From Thalassospira sp. (GTDB lineage Bacteria > Pseudomonadota > Alphaproteobacteria > Rhodospirillales > Thalassospiraceae), in the NCBI RefSeq assembly GCF_002709775.1, contig NZ_PAQR01000063.1:1-33557 (forward strand): DNA of 33,557 bases. Reading direction: 5' to 3'. Every line of letters begins with the position of its first letter. The stretch's first letter is position 1. Positions 21,839-29,938 of this stretch are shown piece after piece. Both the position numbers and the translations under genes were made by a program. The notes under the pieces are model-generated. The model saw nothing but the letters and a program-made list of their open reading frames with translations, searched no databases and had not been told where the DNA came from.

Positions 21839-22593
21839 GCCGGATCGCCGTCATCAATCCCAACCTGTCGAGCGGCTTTACCAAAAAGGTCGGTGCACAG
21901 GCGCAAAAGATCGTGGCACCGACAACCAAGGTTCTGGCGCTTAACCCGAGTTTTGGTCCCGATAGCATCGAGGGGTATTACGACGAGGCCTTTGCCAGTG
22001 TCGGTTTGCTGTCGGTCATTCGCGAGCTTGAAGCCGCCCCCGAGCAGGAAACCGATCCCATCGGTGGTTATGTGGTGGCGTGCTTTGATGATACCGGGGT
22101 CGATGCCGCGCGCTGCCTGACCGGTGCGCCGGTTCTGGGGCTGTGCGAGGCTGCCATGCGAATGGCGGCTGCCGTGTCATCGCGCTTTGCGATTGTTACC
22201 CCGATGCCGGTTTCGGTCCGCCCACTTGAACATCTGGTGTCGAAATACGGTGCGTCATCGCAATGTGTCGTGCGCGCCGCAGGTGTTCGCACGCTCGATT
22301 TCGAAGGCAGCAATGCCAAGGTCGCCTATGCAGCCCTTAAAAAACAAGCCGAGATTTGCCTTGCTGATGATTATGCCGAGGCGATTGTTCTGGGCTGTGC
22401 GGGGATGACCGATATTGCTGATCGTTTGACCGAAGAACTGGGCGTGCCGGTGATTGATGGGGTCAGTGCAGCGGTCAAGATGATCGAGGCCATGGCGTTT
22501 CTGGGGCTTCGCACCAGTAAGGCGGGGGCTTATGCCAATCCGCCGCTTAAGGCTTATCACGGGATGTTTGCGGAATTTGCGCCGCAAGGGTGA
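21835..22593 (+). CDS. Aspartate/glutamate/hydantoin racemase family protein
   Basis: A 252-residue cytosolic cofactor-independent racemase-family protein. Two pseudo-symmetric halves each supply a catalytic cysteine: VVACFDDTG (first) and VLGCAGMTD (second), as in hydantoin racemase. The N-terminus IAVINPNLS and the closing PVIDGVSAAVKMIEAM fit this family. It overlaps the second permease gene by 4 nt. Its place as last gene of the uptake operon suggests that the imported compound is a D- or L-amino-acid derivative, hydantoin or related. Members may also be isomerases or decarboxylases of other acids, so the substrate stays open. Confidence 0.88.
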   Translation: MSRIAVINPNLSSGFTKKVGAQAQKIVAPTTKVLALNPSFGPDSIEGYYDEAFASVGLLSVIRELEAAPEQETDPIGGYVVACFDDTGVDAARCLTGAPVLGLCEAAMRMAAAVSSRFAIVTPMPVSVRPLEHLVSKYGASSQCVVRAAGVRTLDFEGSNAKVAYAALKKQAEICLADDYAEAIVLGCAGMTDIADRLTEELGVPVIDGVSAAVKMIEAMAFLGLRTSKAGAYANPPLKAYHGMFAEFAPQG

Positions 22594-22625
22594 TCCTCAG
22601 CCGACTAACGGGCCTAGTTTCCAGA

Positions 22626-23297
22626 TCAGGTTTGTTTAAGCGCGTGTTCCACCTCGGACAGGTGGCGGCGCATGGCATCTTCTGCGCGTTTGGGGTCGCG
22701 CTGTTCAATCGCATTGATGATATCGCGGTGTTGGGCGCTGAGTTCTTCGATCAGGGTGTCTGAATGGCTGCTTTCACGCATGCGGGCCCAGGCGGCTTCG
22801 CGGCGGACGGCATTCACGGCCTCGAACACCGCAAGAAACAGGGTGTTCTTGACCGATTCGGCCAGGCGCTGATGAAAGGCGGCATCCCACTTTTCGTATT
22901 CAGCCTGTGTGGTCGCGCTGGCGGCCTTTTCGATCATGCCGCGCATGGCATCAATATCGCCCTGTGACGCGCGAAGGGCTGCGAACCGGGCCATCGATGG
23001 CTCGATTTCCTGACGGACTTCCATGATTTCAAACGGGCTGGTTTTGGTGGCCAGCCCTTCAAGCTTGCGCAGGCGCGGGGTCGGCGGAGTACCAACAAAG
23101 GTGCCCTGACCCTGACGGCGCCAGATCAGACCTTCGGACTCAAGCTGATCCAGGGCCTTGCGCAATGCTCTGCGGCCAACATCAAGCTGTTCGGCAAGGG
23201 TGCGTTCGGCGATCACACGCCCGTCCTTGACGAAGGATCCTTGTGCGAAGCCGGTCTTGAGCTTTTCCGCCAGCGTCTGAGTGGCAAATTCAGTCAT
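22626..23297 (-). CDS. GntR family regulator with FCD domain (second)
   Basis: A 223-residue FadR-subfamily regulator. The winged helix-turn-helix spans residues ~27-72 (RTLAEQLDVGRRALRKALDQL, then IWRRQGQGTFVG); the FCD domain spans ~85-220 (FEIMEVRQEIEPSMARFAA, DAAFHQRLAES, EELSAQHRDIINAIEQRD). The arginine/histidine set typical of carboxylate-binding FCD proteins is present. No Shine-Dalgarno is visible before the ATG. It converges on the racemase gene and lies next to the TauE and TctCBA genes. A perfect ACGTT-TCT-AACGT repeat in its promoter may be its own site. It is the likely regulator of the TTT operon, its own gene, or both. Confidence 0.92.
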   Translation of the reverse strand: MTEFATQTLAEKLKTGFAQGSFVKDGRVIAERTLAEQLDVGRRALRKALDQLESEGLIWRRQGQGTFVGTPPTPRLRKLEGLATKTSPFEIMEVRQEIEPSMARFAALRASQGDIDAMRGMIEKAASATTQAEYEKWDAAFHQRLAESVKNTLFLAVFEAVNAVRREAAWARMRESSHSDTLIEELSAQHRDIINAIEQRDPKRAEDAMRRHLSEVEHALKQT

Positions 23298-23330
23298 GAT
23301 TGTTGTTCATTTTTAATGGCGTTTCTGTTG

Positions 23331-23343
23331 ACGTTTCTAACGT
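23331..23343. promoter_or_regulatory. Palindrome in GntR promoter
   Basis: ACGTT-TCT-AACGT is a perfect 5-3-5 inverted repeat 34 nt upstream of the second GntR gene. It is a candidate autoregulatory operator, unlike the ATTGTTAACAAT site of the first GntR system. Confidence 0.35.
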
Positions 23344-23459
23344 TCCCTCGCGCGAACCAATGCGCACCTATCATTGTAAGCCATTGGTTTAACAAAGAAC
23401 AAGACCGTACTATTTCCGTTTGCGCCCAGACGCTTGCGCGCATCCGGGTGCAACCAAGC

Positions 23460-24293
23460 CTAGCTCAGCAGGTCATAGAACATGCGCGCTGATGTGATCG
23501 CCAGAAACAGGCCGAAGCACATGCGAAGGGCGCGGCGCGGAATGGTATGCGCGATCCGGGCACCAATCGGGGCGCACAGCACCGTCATCGGGATCAGAAG
23601 GGCGGCAGCCAGAACGTTGACATACCCCAGCGAAAACGGCGGACGGCCATCAACACCGATGCCTGACATGGCATAGCCGATGGTGCCGGGGAGGGCGATG
23701 ATCAAACCGATTGCGGCCGAGGTGCCCACGGCACGACGGATGTCATAACCGAGAAAATTCAGAACCGGTACACAGATGGTGCCGCCACCAATCCCCATCA
23801 TCGCCGACAGGCTGCCAGCAATCACGCCGAGCACGGCCCAGACCGATTTCGGCGGGTTCTTGGTCGCGTCGGTTTCGCGGTCTTTAACAAGGATCATGTT
23901 GGCGGCAACGAGAAGTGCGACAACAGCAAAGACAATGGTCAGAACCCGGCCATCGGCCAGCCCACCAATCGCGGTGCCAAGGATCACGCCAACAATGATG
24001 GCCGGACCCCAATGTTTGAGAAGGGCCGTATCAACCGATCCCTTTTTATAGTGGCTGCGGGTCGATGAGATTGCCGTGGCAATGATCGTGGTCAGCGAGG
24101 TGGCAACGGCGACCTGCATGCGCAAACTTTCATCCACGCCCATGGTGGTCAGAAAATGATAAAGCACCGGGACAATCACGATCCCGCCACCAACACCGAG
24201 AAGCCCGGCCATGATCCCGCCAAGGACGCCAGCAAACAGCATGGCTGCACCCCAGACGAGATAGAGGCTCATGGCGCCATCCATTTCAAACAT
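23460..24293 (-). CDS. TauE/SafE family membrane permease
   Basis: A ~277-residue inner-membrane protein with about eight hydrophobic segments in two repeats. The family's glycine motif appears twice: MAGLLGVGGGIVIVPVL near the start and SAMMGIGGGTICVPVL in the second half. TauE/SafE proteins export sulfite, sulfoacetate or related organic anions, but many members are uncharacterised. Start choice is uncertain: in-frame ATGs at 24293, 24284 and 24272 all precede the first helix. It is divergent from the TctCBA operon and lies between it and the GntR regulator. Inference: efflux of an anion released during catabolism of the imported substrate. Confidence 0.9.
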   Translation of the reverse strand: MFEMDGAMSLYLVWGAAMLFAGVLGGIMAGLLGVGGGIVIVPVLYHFLTTMGVDESLRMQVAVATSLTTIIATAISSTRSHYKKGSVDTALLKHWGPAIIVGVILGTAIGGLADGRVLTIVFAVVALLVAANMILVKDRETDATKNPPKSVWAVLGVIAGSLSAMMGIGGGTICVPVLNFLGYDIRRAVGTSAAIGLIIALPGTIGYAMSGIGVDGRPPFSLGYVNVLAAALLIPMTVLCAPIGARIAHTIPRRALRMCFGLFLAITSARMFYDLLS

Positions 24294-24414
24294 TCGAACC
24301 AATCCGTACCAATTATGATATCAATTTATAAGTGGTACTATCCATCATTGGCGGAAATGTGCAACATAATCCTTATTTGTAGCCAAATATTATTTTTGCA
24401 CTTGCGAAATTGGT

Positions 24415-24430
24415 TTGTTGCTGCCAACAA
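24415..24430. promoter_or_regulatory. Inverted repeat upstream of tctC-like gene
   Basis: TTGTTG-CTGC-CAACAA is a perfect 6-4-6 inverted repeat, nested within a wider TTGGTT...AACCAA pair (24410-24455). It lies about 75 nt before the tctC-like start in an AT-rich intergenic region. It may be a GntR/FCD operator. Confidence 0.35.
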
Positions 24431-24504
24431 TGTTTCGACAAACAGATTGAACCAAAGTATTAATGGTTCACATATTGCAGGCGAGATATCAGGAGGCAAG
24501 ATAC

Positions 24505-25449
24505 ATGTTCCGCAAGATTGCAGTCGCTGCCGGCTTGTTGGCCGCAGCCATCGCAGGTCCCGCACAGGCGCAGGACTATCCAGAAAAACCGATCGAATTC
24601 ATCGTGCCGTGGGGCCCGGGTGGCGGCAGTGACACCCTGATGCGTATCGTCGCAATGGGTCTGTCGGAAGTCACCGGTCAGGCTGTGCCGATCGTTAATA
24701 TGCCAGGTGTTGGCGGGACCGTTGGTCTGGCCGAATTCGCCAAACGTCCGGCTGATGGCTACACCATTTCGCAGATCCACGAAGGCCTTTATACCGCCAA
24801 CAAGCTTGGCATTACCGAGCTGAGCTACAAGGACTTCATTCCGGTCGCACTGGTGACCTCTTCGCCGCAGTATCTGGTGCTGTCGAAGAATGAAAACTTC
24901 TCGAACCTTGAAGAGCTTAAAGCCTATGCCGAAGCAAACCCGGGTGCAGTACGCGCCGGTGTGACCCTTGGCGGTGTTCCGCATCTTCACATGGCAATGA
25001 TCGAAGAAGCCCTTGGTGTTGAATTCAGCTATGTCGGTTTCCGTGACACCGGCGAGCGTATCCGTGCGGCTGTTGGTGGCAACGTTGATATCGTCATTGG
25101 TGACGTAGCATCGGCCAGCGAGTTTGTGAAAAACGGCGACCTGATCTTTGCCGGTGTTGGCACCGAAGAACGCACTTCCGAAGAGCCGGACGTCCCGACC
25201 ATGGCCGAACAGGGTTATGATCTGTCGATGGCTGTGACCCGTGGTGTTGTTCTTCCGGCCGGTACCCCGGATGCCATCGTCGAGGCACTTGATGCCGCCC
25301 TTGAAAAAGCTATGGCACTTCCGGACATCCGCGAAAAGATGACCAATGCCGGTTCGGCCGACATCTATCTCGGTCACGAGGCATACAAAGCCTATCTCGA
25401 CAAACTTGATGGTGAAGTCGACAAAGTTGTCGGCAAACTTCAGGGATGA
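24505..25449 (+). CDS. Tripartite tricarboxylate transporter receptor (TctC/Bug family)
   Basis: A 314-residue periplasmic receptor. The signal peptide ends near AGPAQAQ (residue ~24). The mature protein begins with the Bug-family segment YPEKPIEFIVPWGPGGGSDT, then NMPGVGGTVGLAEFAKRPADG, and later PAGTPDAIVEALDAALEKAM. It binds a carboxylated solute and delivers it to TctAB. AGGAGG lies 8 nt before the ATG, one of the strongest ribosome-binding sites in the window; in-frame upstream starts lack one. The stop overlaps the TctB start (ATGA). The ligand cannot be deduced, but the gamma-glutamyltransferase gene in the operon suggests a gamma-glutamyl or related acid. Confidence 0.94.
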   Translation: MFRKIAVAAGLLAAAIAGPAQAQDYPEKPIEFIVPWGPGGGSDTLMRIVAMGLSEVTGQAVPIVNMPGVGGTVGLAEFAKRPADGYTISQIHEGLYTANKLGITELSYKDFIPVALVTSSPQYLVLSKNENFSNLEELKAYAEANPGAVRAGVTLGGVPHLHMAMIEEALGVEFSYVGFRDTGERIRAAVGGNVDIVIGDVASASEFVKNGDLIFAGVGTEERTSEEPDVPTMAEQGYDLSMAVTRGVVLPAGTPDAIVEALDAALEKAMALPDIREKMTNAGSADIYLGHEAYKAYLDKLDGEVDKVVGKLQG

Positions 25450-25997
25450 GTCAGTCGACTGCGAAAGCAGCAGCAGCGGACGCAGGTGCGTCCGCTGCTC
25501 TTCGTGCAAGAACTGAAGTCGCACGGCTGATTTCCTATATCGTTATCGGTTCGGGTGCTGCCTTTCTAAGTCTTCGGGCCAGCACGTTGCCGACGTCTCG
25601 CTGGGAGCCGCTTGGCGCGGGTTCCTTCCCCGAACTGGTTTTCGGGGTGCTTGCGGTTTTGTGTATGGTTGCTGCGGTTCGTGCGGTGATCGATATCCGC
25701 AAGGCTGGCGGCGCAACCCGTTTGGGAACGTCATTTTCGAAGTGGTTTGTCACCCGGCGCTACTCCTTTGCGCTGTTCGGGCTTCTGGTGGTTTATCTGC
25801 TGTCGCTGCCGCTTGGCGGCTTTTCGCTGACCACCTTTGTGTTTCTGCTGATCGCGCAATTGATGATCGCAGGTATTTCCAAAAAGACCCTCATCCAGTC
25901 GCTGATCGCCGCCCTGATTTTCTCGGTCGGCTTGAACATGCTGTTTGCAGAAGTCTTTAACGTGTTCCTCCCGCGCGGCGTGCTGTTTGCGGGCTAG
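25446..25997 (+). CDS. Tripartite tricarboxylate transporter small membrane subunit (TctB)
   Basis: A 183-residue membrane protein with four hydrophobic segments (one near residues 30-50, then LVFGVLAVLCMVAAVRAVI, YSFALFGLLVVYLLSLPLGGF and SLIAALIFSVGLNMLFAEVF). The motif PLGAGSFPELVF is typical of TctB. Its ATG overlaps the TctC stop and it is followed 13 nt later by TctA. It has an Ala-rich polar N-terminus of about 25 residues, longer than usual. Confidence 0.92.
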   Translation: MSQSTAKAAAADAGASAALRARTEVARLISYIVIGSGAAFLSLRASTLPTSRWEPLGAGSFPELVFGVLAVLCMVAAVRAVIDIRKAGGATRLGTSFSKWFVTRRYSFALFGLLVVYLLSLPLGGFSLTTFVFLLIAQLMIAGISKKTLIQSLIAALIFSVGLNMLFAEVFNVFLPRGVLFAG

Positions 25998-26010
25998 ATA
26001 AAGTTTTACG

Positions 26011-27537
26011 ATGATGTTGGATGCATTTCTTGCCGGTGCACATCAGGTTTTCGCATTCGATACCCTGATTTACATGCTGATCGGTTCCGTCGCCGGGATC
26101 GTGGCGGCTGCAATTCCGGGCTTCACCGTCACCATGGCGATCATTCTGACCTTGCCGCTGACCTTTACCATGGGTCCGTTGCAGGGGGTTTCGGTGATGC
26201 TGTCGGTTTATGTCGGCGGCTATACCGGCGGTCTGATCAGTGCCGCGCTTCTGGGGATTCCCGGTACGCCAAGTTCGGTCGCAACCACCTTTGACGCCTA
26301 TCCGATGGCGCGCGGTGGTGAGCCGGGGCGTGCGCTTTCGCTCGGGGTCTGGTCGTCCTTCTTCGGGACTGTCATTTCTACCATCGTTCTGATCCTTGCC
26401 GCCCCGCCGCTTGCGATGATCGCGGTCAAGCTGGGTCCGTGGGAATATTTCTCGCTGATCGTCTTTGCACTGACCATTGTGGCAAGCCTTGTGGGCAATT
26501 CGCTGATGCGCGGTCTGATTGCCGGGGTGATTGGTCTGGGTCTTGCGACCATTGGTCCCGATCCGATGATGGGCCAGCCGCGTCTGACGTTTGACTCCGC
26601 CATCCTGACCCCGGGCCTGCCGTTCCTTGTTGTCCTGATCGGGATCTTTGCGATCAGCCAGCTGATGGGCGAGGTCGAGGATCATGGCAAGGGCAATAGC
26701 AGCGATGCGCTTATCCCCGATGTGATCGAATTCAAGACCTGGGCTGTCATGCGCGAAGTTCTGATGCATCCGGTCAATCTGGTGCGGTCATCGCTGGTCG
26801 GCGTGTTTATCGGTGCGCTTCCAGGTGCCGGTGGATCGATTGCCAACCTTCTGGCCTATGATCAGGCCAAACGGAGTTCGAAGAATCCCGAGGAGTTCGG
26901 TAAAGGCAACCCGGATGGTGTGATCGCGTCCGAAGCCGGGAACTCTGCCACGGCCGGTGGTGGTCTTATTCCGATGATTGCACTGGGTATTCCGGGATCG
27001 GCGGTTGATGCCATCCTGATGGCCGCCCTTATGGTGCATGGCATTTCGGTTGGTCCGCGTCTGATCATGGATAATGCCGATCTGGCCTATGGCATGTTTG
27101 TCGCCATGGTTGTTGCGTCGCTGATGATGCTGGTTGTTTGTGTTTTGTCGATGCGCCTGTTCCTGCGCGTGACTGACATTCCCAAGCAGTTCATTGTGCC
27201 GACCGTGATGATCTGTTGCGTGATCGGGGCCTTTGCGCTCAATAACCGGGTGACCGATCTTTATCTGCTCGGCGCGATTGGCCTTGTCGGCTATGGATTG
27301 AAGTCAATTGATTATCCGCTGGCACCGCTGGTGCTGGGGGTCATTCTGGGCCCGATCGCCGAGACCAACCTGCGTCGTGCGCTGATGAGTGACGGCGACT
27401 GGACGGTCTTCTTTACCCGTCCGATTTCCGCCGTTCTGCTGGCGGCTGCCCTGCTTTCTGTCATCTTCAGTGTCCGTTCGGTCCTGAAGATGCGCAAAAA
27501 AGACCGTCCTGCCACCGATGAACAAGACGGCGATTAG
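26011..27537 (+). CDS. Tripartite tricarboxylate transporter large membrane subunit (TctA)
   Basis: A 508-residue transport channel with about twelve helices. Family landmarks are AAIPGFTVTMAIILTLPLTF near residue 35, ALLGIPGTPSSVATTFDAYP, and the long central signature with GALPGAGGSIANLLAYDQAK, GVIASEAGNSATAGGGLIP and ALGIPGSAVD. It couples solute entry to the proton or sodium gradient with the TctC receptor. No strong ribosome-binding site is seen, so translation may depend on coupling with TctB. A short charged tail (KMRKKDRPATDEQDGD) follows the last helix. Confidence 0.95.
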   Translation: MMLDAFLAGAHQVFAFDTLIYMLIGSVAGIVAAAIPGFTVTMAIILTLPLTFTMGPLQGVSVMLSVYVGGYTGGLISAALLGIPGTPSSVATTFDAYPMARGGEPGRALSLGVWSSFFGTVISTIVLILAAPPLAMIAVKLGPWEYFSLIVFALTIVASLVGNSLMRGLIAGVIGLGLATIGPDPMMGQPRLTFDSAILTPGLPFLVVLIGIFAISQLMGEVEDHGKGNSSDALIPDVIEFKTWAVMREVLMHPVNLVRSSLVGVFIGALPGAGGSIANLLAYDQAKRSSKNPEEFGKGNPDGVIASEAGNSATAGGGLIPMIALGIPGSAVDAILMAALMVHGISVGPRLIMDNADLAYGMFVAMVVASLMMLVVCVLSMRLFLRVTDIPKQFIVPTVMICCVIGAFALNNRVTDLYLLGAIGLVGYGLKSIDYPLAPLVLGVILGPIAETNLRRALMSDGDWTVFFTRPISAVLLAAALLSVIFSVRSVLKMRKKDRPATDEQDGD

Positions 27538-27552
27538 GATTAGGAGACTTCC

Positions 27553-29151
27553 ATGAAACTTCGTCACGACGCGCTTTATGCCTCACGCCGGTCGCCGGTT
27601 TTGGCGCGCAATATGGTTTCAACATCCCAGCCGCTTGCAGCCCAGGCCGGTCTTCGCATGTTGCTGGCGGGTGGTAATGCCGCCGATGCGGCATTGGCAT
27701 CTGCCATTGCGCTGACCGTGGTTGAGCCAACTGGTAACGGGCTTGGCTCAGACGCCTATGCTATCATCTGGGATGGCAAGGAACTGCATGGTTTGAATGC
27801 ATCTGGCCGTGCGCCGGCTGCCTGGAACCCGGAACGCTTTGCCGGGGCTGACACCATGCCACAGCGGGGTTGGGAAGCTGTTACCACGCCGGGTGCGGTT
27901 TCTGCATGGCGTGAAATTTCCGACAAGTTTGGCAAATTGCCGTTCGAAAAGCTGTTCGAGCCGGCCATTGAATATGCGACCCGTGGCTTTGCGGTATCGC
28001 CGATCATTGCCACCCTTTGGGAAAAGGGTGGAGATTTGCTGGGCAAGCAGCCGGGCTTTGCCGAGGCGTTCCTGCCCGGTGGCAAGGCACCCAAGGCGGG
28101 CGAGTTGTTTGTCAACAAGGCTGCTGCCGAAAGCCTGATCGATATTGCCGAAACCAAGGGCGAGAGCTTCTATCGCGGCAAACTGGCAAGCAAGATTGCC
28201 GCCTTTGCCAAGGAACATGGTGCAGCACTTTCCGAAGAAGACCTTGGTAATCACAAGGCCGATTGGGTTGGCACGATTTCGCAGGCCTTTGGCAATGTGA
28301 AGCTGCATGAAATTCCGCCAAACGGGCAGGGGATTTCGGCCCTGATCGCACTCGGCATCCTGCGCCACACCAACATTACCGATTACGAACCGGATTCGGT
28401 CGAGGCGCTTCATCTTGAGATCGAGGCGATGAAACTGGCCTTTGCCGATATGCGCGAATACGTTGCCGACCTTGATTACATGACCGATGTCACGGTCGAG
28501 CATCTGCTGTCTGACGATTATCTGAAATCGCGTGCAGCCCTGATTGATGCCAACAAGGCGCAGGACTTCAAGGCCGGGGCCCCCAAACATGGTGGCACGG
28601 TCTATGTCAGTGCGGCGGATGAAAACGGCATGATGGTGTCGTTCATTCAGTCGAACTATATGGGCTTTGGCTCTGGCGTTGTGGTGCCGGGCACCTCGAT
28701 CAGCCTGCAGAACCGTGGTCACGGCTTTAGCCTGAAAGATGGTCACCCGAACCTGGTCAAGGGTGGCAAACGTCCGTTCCAGACGATCATTCCGGCCTTC
28801 CTGATGGGCCTTGATGGCAATCCGGTCATGAGCTTTGGCGTCATGGGCGGTCCGATGCAGGCACAGGGGCATCTGCAGATGACGCTTCGCACACAGCTTT
28901 GGGGGCAGGATCCGCAAACCGCGGCTGATGCCCCGCGCTGGCAGGCGCTTTCCGGGCTGAATGTTGCGGTCGAAACCTCGGTCGGGGCGGATGTGATTGA
29001 TGCGCTCAAGGCCAAGGGCCATGTGATCAAGGTTGAAACCCCTGACAGCACCAATTTCGGGTTTGGCGGCGCGCAGCTGATTGCCAAAACCGATGCCGGT
29101 TATGTCGCAGGTTCCGATCCGCGCAAGGATGGTTGTGCGGTCGGATACTGA
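27553..29151 (+). CDS. Gamma-glutamyltransferase family protein, cytosolic
   Basis: A 532-residue Ntn-hydrolase of the gamma-glutamyltransferase family. The N-terminal region has the usual ARNMVSTSQPLAAQAGLRML and GGNAADAALASAIALTVVEP. Self-cleavage and catalysis would use Thr349 in KHGGTVYVSAADENG; later motifs are IQSNYMGFGSGVVVPGTSI and FGVMGGPMQAQGHLQM. There is no signal peptide, so unlike E. coli Ggt it stays in the cytoplasm, where it would meet solutes imported by the TctCBA system. TAGGAG lies 6-7 nt before the ATG, and the gene follows tctA by 15 nt. It may hydrolyse gamma-glutamyl compounds, cephalosporin-like amides or other linear amides; the family also includes acylases. Confidence 0.92.
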   Translation: MKLRHDALYASRRSPVLARNMVSTSQPLAAQAGLRMLLAGGNAADAALASAIALTVVEPTGNGLGSDAYAIIWDGKELHGLNASGRAPAAWNPERFAGADTMPQRGWEAVTTPGAVSAWREISDKFGKLPFEKLFEPAIEYATRGFAVSPIIATLWEKGGDLLGKQPGFAEAFLPGGKAPKAGELFVNKAAAESLIDIAETKGESFYRGKLASKIAAFAKEHGAALSEEDLGNHKADWVGTISQAFGNVKLHEIPPNGQGISALIALGILRHTNITDYEPDSVEALHLEIEAMKLAFADMREYVADLDYMTDVTVEHLLSDDYLKSRAALIDANKAQDFKAGAPKHGGTVYVSAADENGMMVSFIQSNYMGFGSGVVVPGTSISLQNRGHGFSLKDGHPNLVKGGKRPFQTIIPAFLMGLDGNPVMSFGVMGGPMQAQGHLQMTLRTQLWGQDPQTAADAPRWQALSGLNVAVETSVGADVIDALKAKGHVIKVETPDSTNFGFGGAQLIAKTDAGYVAGSDPRKDGCAVGY

Positions 29152-29179
29152 TCGCGCGCCCTTTCGCGCAAATTTCGCA

Positions 29180-29223
29180 GATCAAAAGACAAATGGCCGA
29201 CCCGTTCATACGGGCCGGCCATT
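29180..29223 (-). terminator. Terminator between convergent GGT and YHS genes
   Basis: A 13-bp stem with one mismatch (29192-29204 with 29211-29223) closes a 6-nt loop. On the minus strand it is followed by TTTGTCTTTTGATC. It lies 60 nt past the YHS stop and 41 nt past the gamma-glutamyltransferase stop, so it best serves the YHS gene and may also stop the plus-strand operon. Confidence 0.7.
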
Positions 29224-29283
29224 GTCATACCGGGCAACAGGGAGCCAGGGAGGGACCCGGATTAGGTCATCCCGAGATCGGGA

Positions 29284-29823
29284 TTATTGTGCGCCGATGG
29301 TCAGACCTTTGGGCGCCATTTTCTCGTCAGCCAGTTTCGCGTCTTCGATCGACTCGATGATGTCCCAGTTGTGGTCAGCACCACGAATGAAGCCCGGGAT
29401 ATCGGCAACCCAGCGGGTCTGGATTTCTTTGTTCAGGTTCAGATAGAGCTTGTCGTCAACGATGCGCCATGCCTGAGGATCGGCACCGAATTTACGACCC
29501 ATTGCCGCACCAAAGGCGCAGAACCCGCCATATTGCGGCGCATATTTTTCCGGGTTGGCATTAAACAGGTCGCGGTTTTCAGCGCTGGCAAAGCGATAGG
29601 TCGCGCCGCCATGTTCGGCCTTGAACTCAGAGTTACCCGGGGTCGGGGCGCCAACGGTGAAGTAGGCAACCGGGTCGAAACCCTGCAGGGCGTAGCCATC
29701 GACAATGTTGACTTCCTGTGCGGCATTTGCCGGTGCGGTGGTGGCAACAATGCTGCCGACTGCGGAAATACCCAGGACAGCAGCCAGGGCAGCGGAACGC
29801 AAGAAGCTATAACGTTTGGTCAT
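29284..29823 (-). CDS. Exported YHS-domain protein
   Basis: A 179-residue exported protein. The signal peptide ends near APANAAQ (residue ~35). A YHS domain follows (residues ~45-100: LQGFDPVAYFTVGAPTPGN, ATYRFASAENRDLFNANPEK, then YGGFCAFGAAMG). YHS domains often bind metal, and exported forms are frequently near copper or redox genes; a single cysteine lies in GGFCAFG. The C-terminal part (LYLNLNKEIQTRWVADIPGF) is common to this exported group. AGGAG lies 8 nt before the ATG. It is divergent from an AraC regulator, with two direct repeats between them, so AraC control is likely. Confidence 0.9.
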   Translation of the reverse strand: MTKRYSFLRSAALAAVLGISAVGSIVATTAPANAAQEVNIVDGYALQGFDPVAYFTVGAPTPGNSEFKAEHGGATYRFASAENRDLFNANPEKYAPQYGGFCAFGAAMGRKFGADPQAWRIVDDKLYLNLNKEIQTRWVADIPGFIRGADHNWDIIESIEDAKLADEKMAPKGLTIGAQ

Positions 29824-29842
29824 CTTTTCATCTCCTTCACGG

Positions 29843-29876
29843 GGTGATCACTTGGTGTTTACTGGCAGGCGATCAC
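29843..29876. promoter_or_regulatory. Direct repeats between YHS and AraC genes (candidate AraC sites)
   Basis: GGTGATCAC (29843-29851) and GGCGATCAC (29868-29876) match at 8 of 9 positions, spaced 25 nt start to start. They lie in the promoter region of the YHS gene. Two same-orientation half-sites about two helical turns apart are typical of AraC-family binding. Confidence 0.45.
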
Positions 29877-29938
29877 GGAACTGGTTCATCAAGAGGTCGT
29901 CTTGAAATCTGAAAACAGACTACCGTCGGAGAAGTGAC

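Noticed and set aside
22591..22630. TGATC...GATCA hairpin as terminator between the racemase and second GntR genes
   Set aside because: Five-bp arms around a 28-nt loop without a T-run are not a credible terminator.
24306..24338. GTACCA...TGGTAC inverted pair in the TauE/TctC divergent region
   Set aside because: The arms are 21 nt apart and only 6 nt long; such pairs are expected by chance in a 200-nt AT-rich region.
24345..24362. Possible second sigma-54 promoter (TGGCGG...TGC) before the tctC-like gene
   Set aside because: The distance between GG and GC is one nt short, which RpoN holoenzyme does not tolerate.
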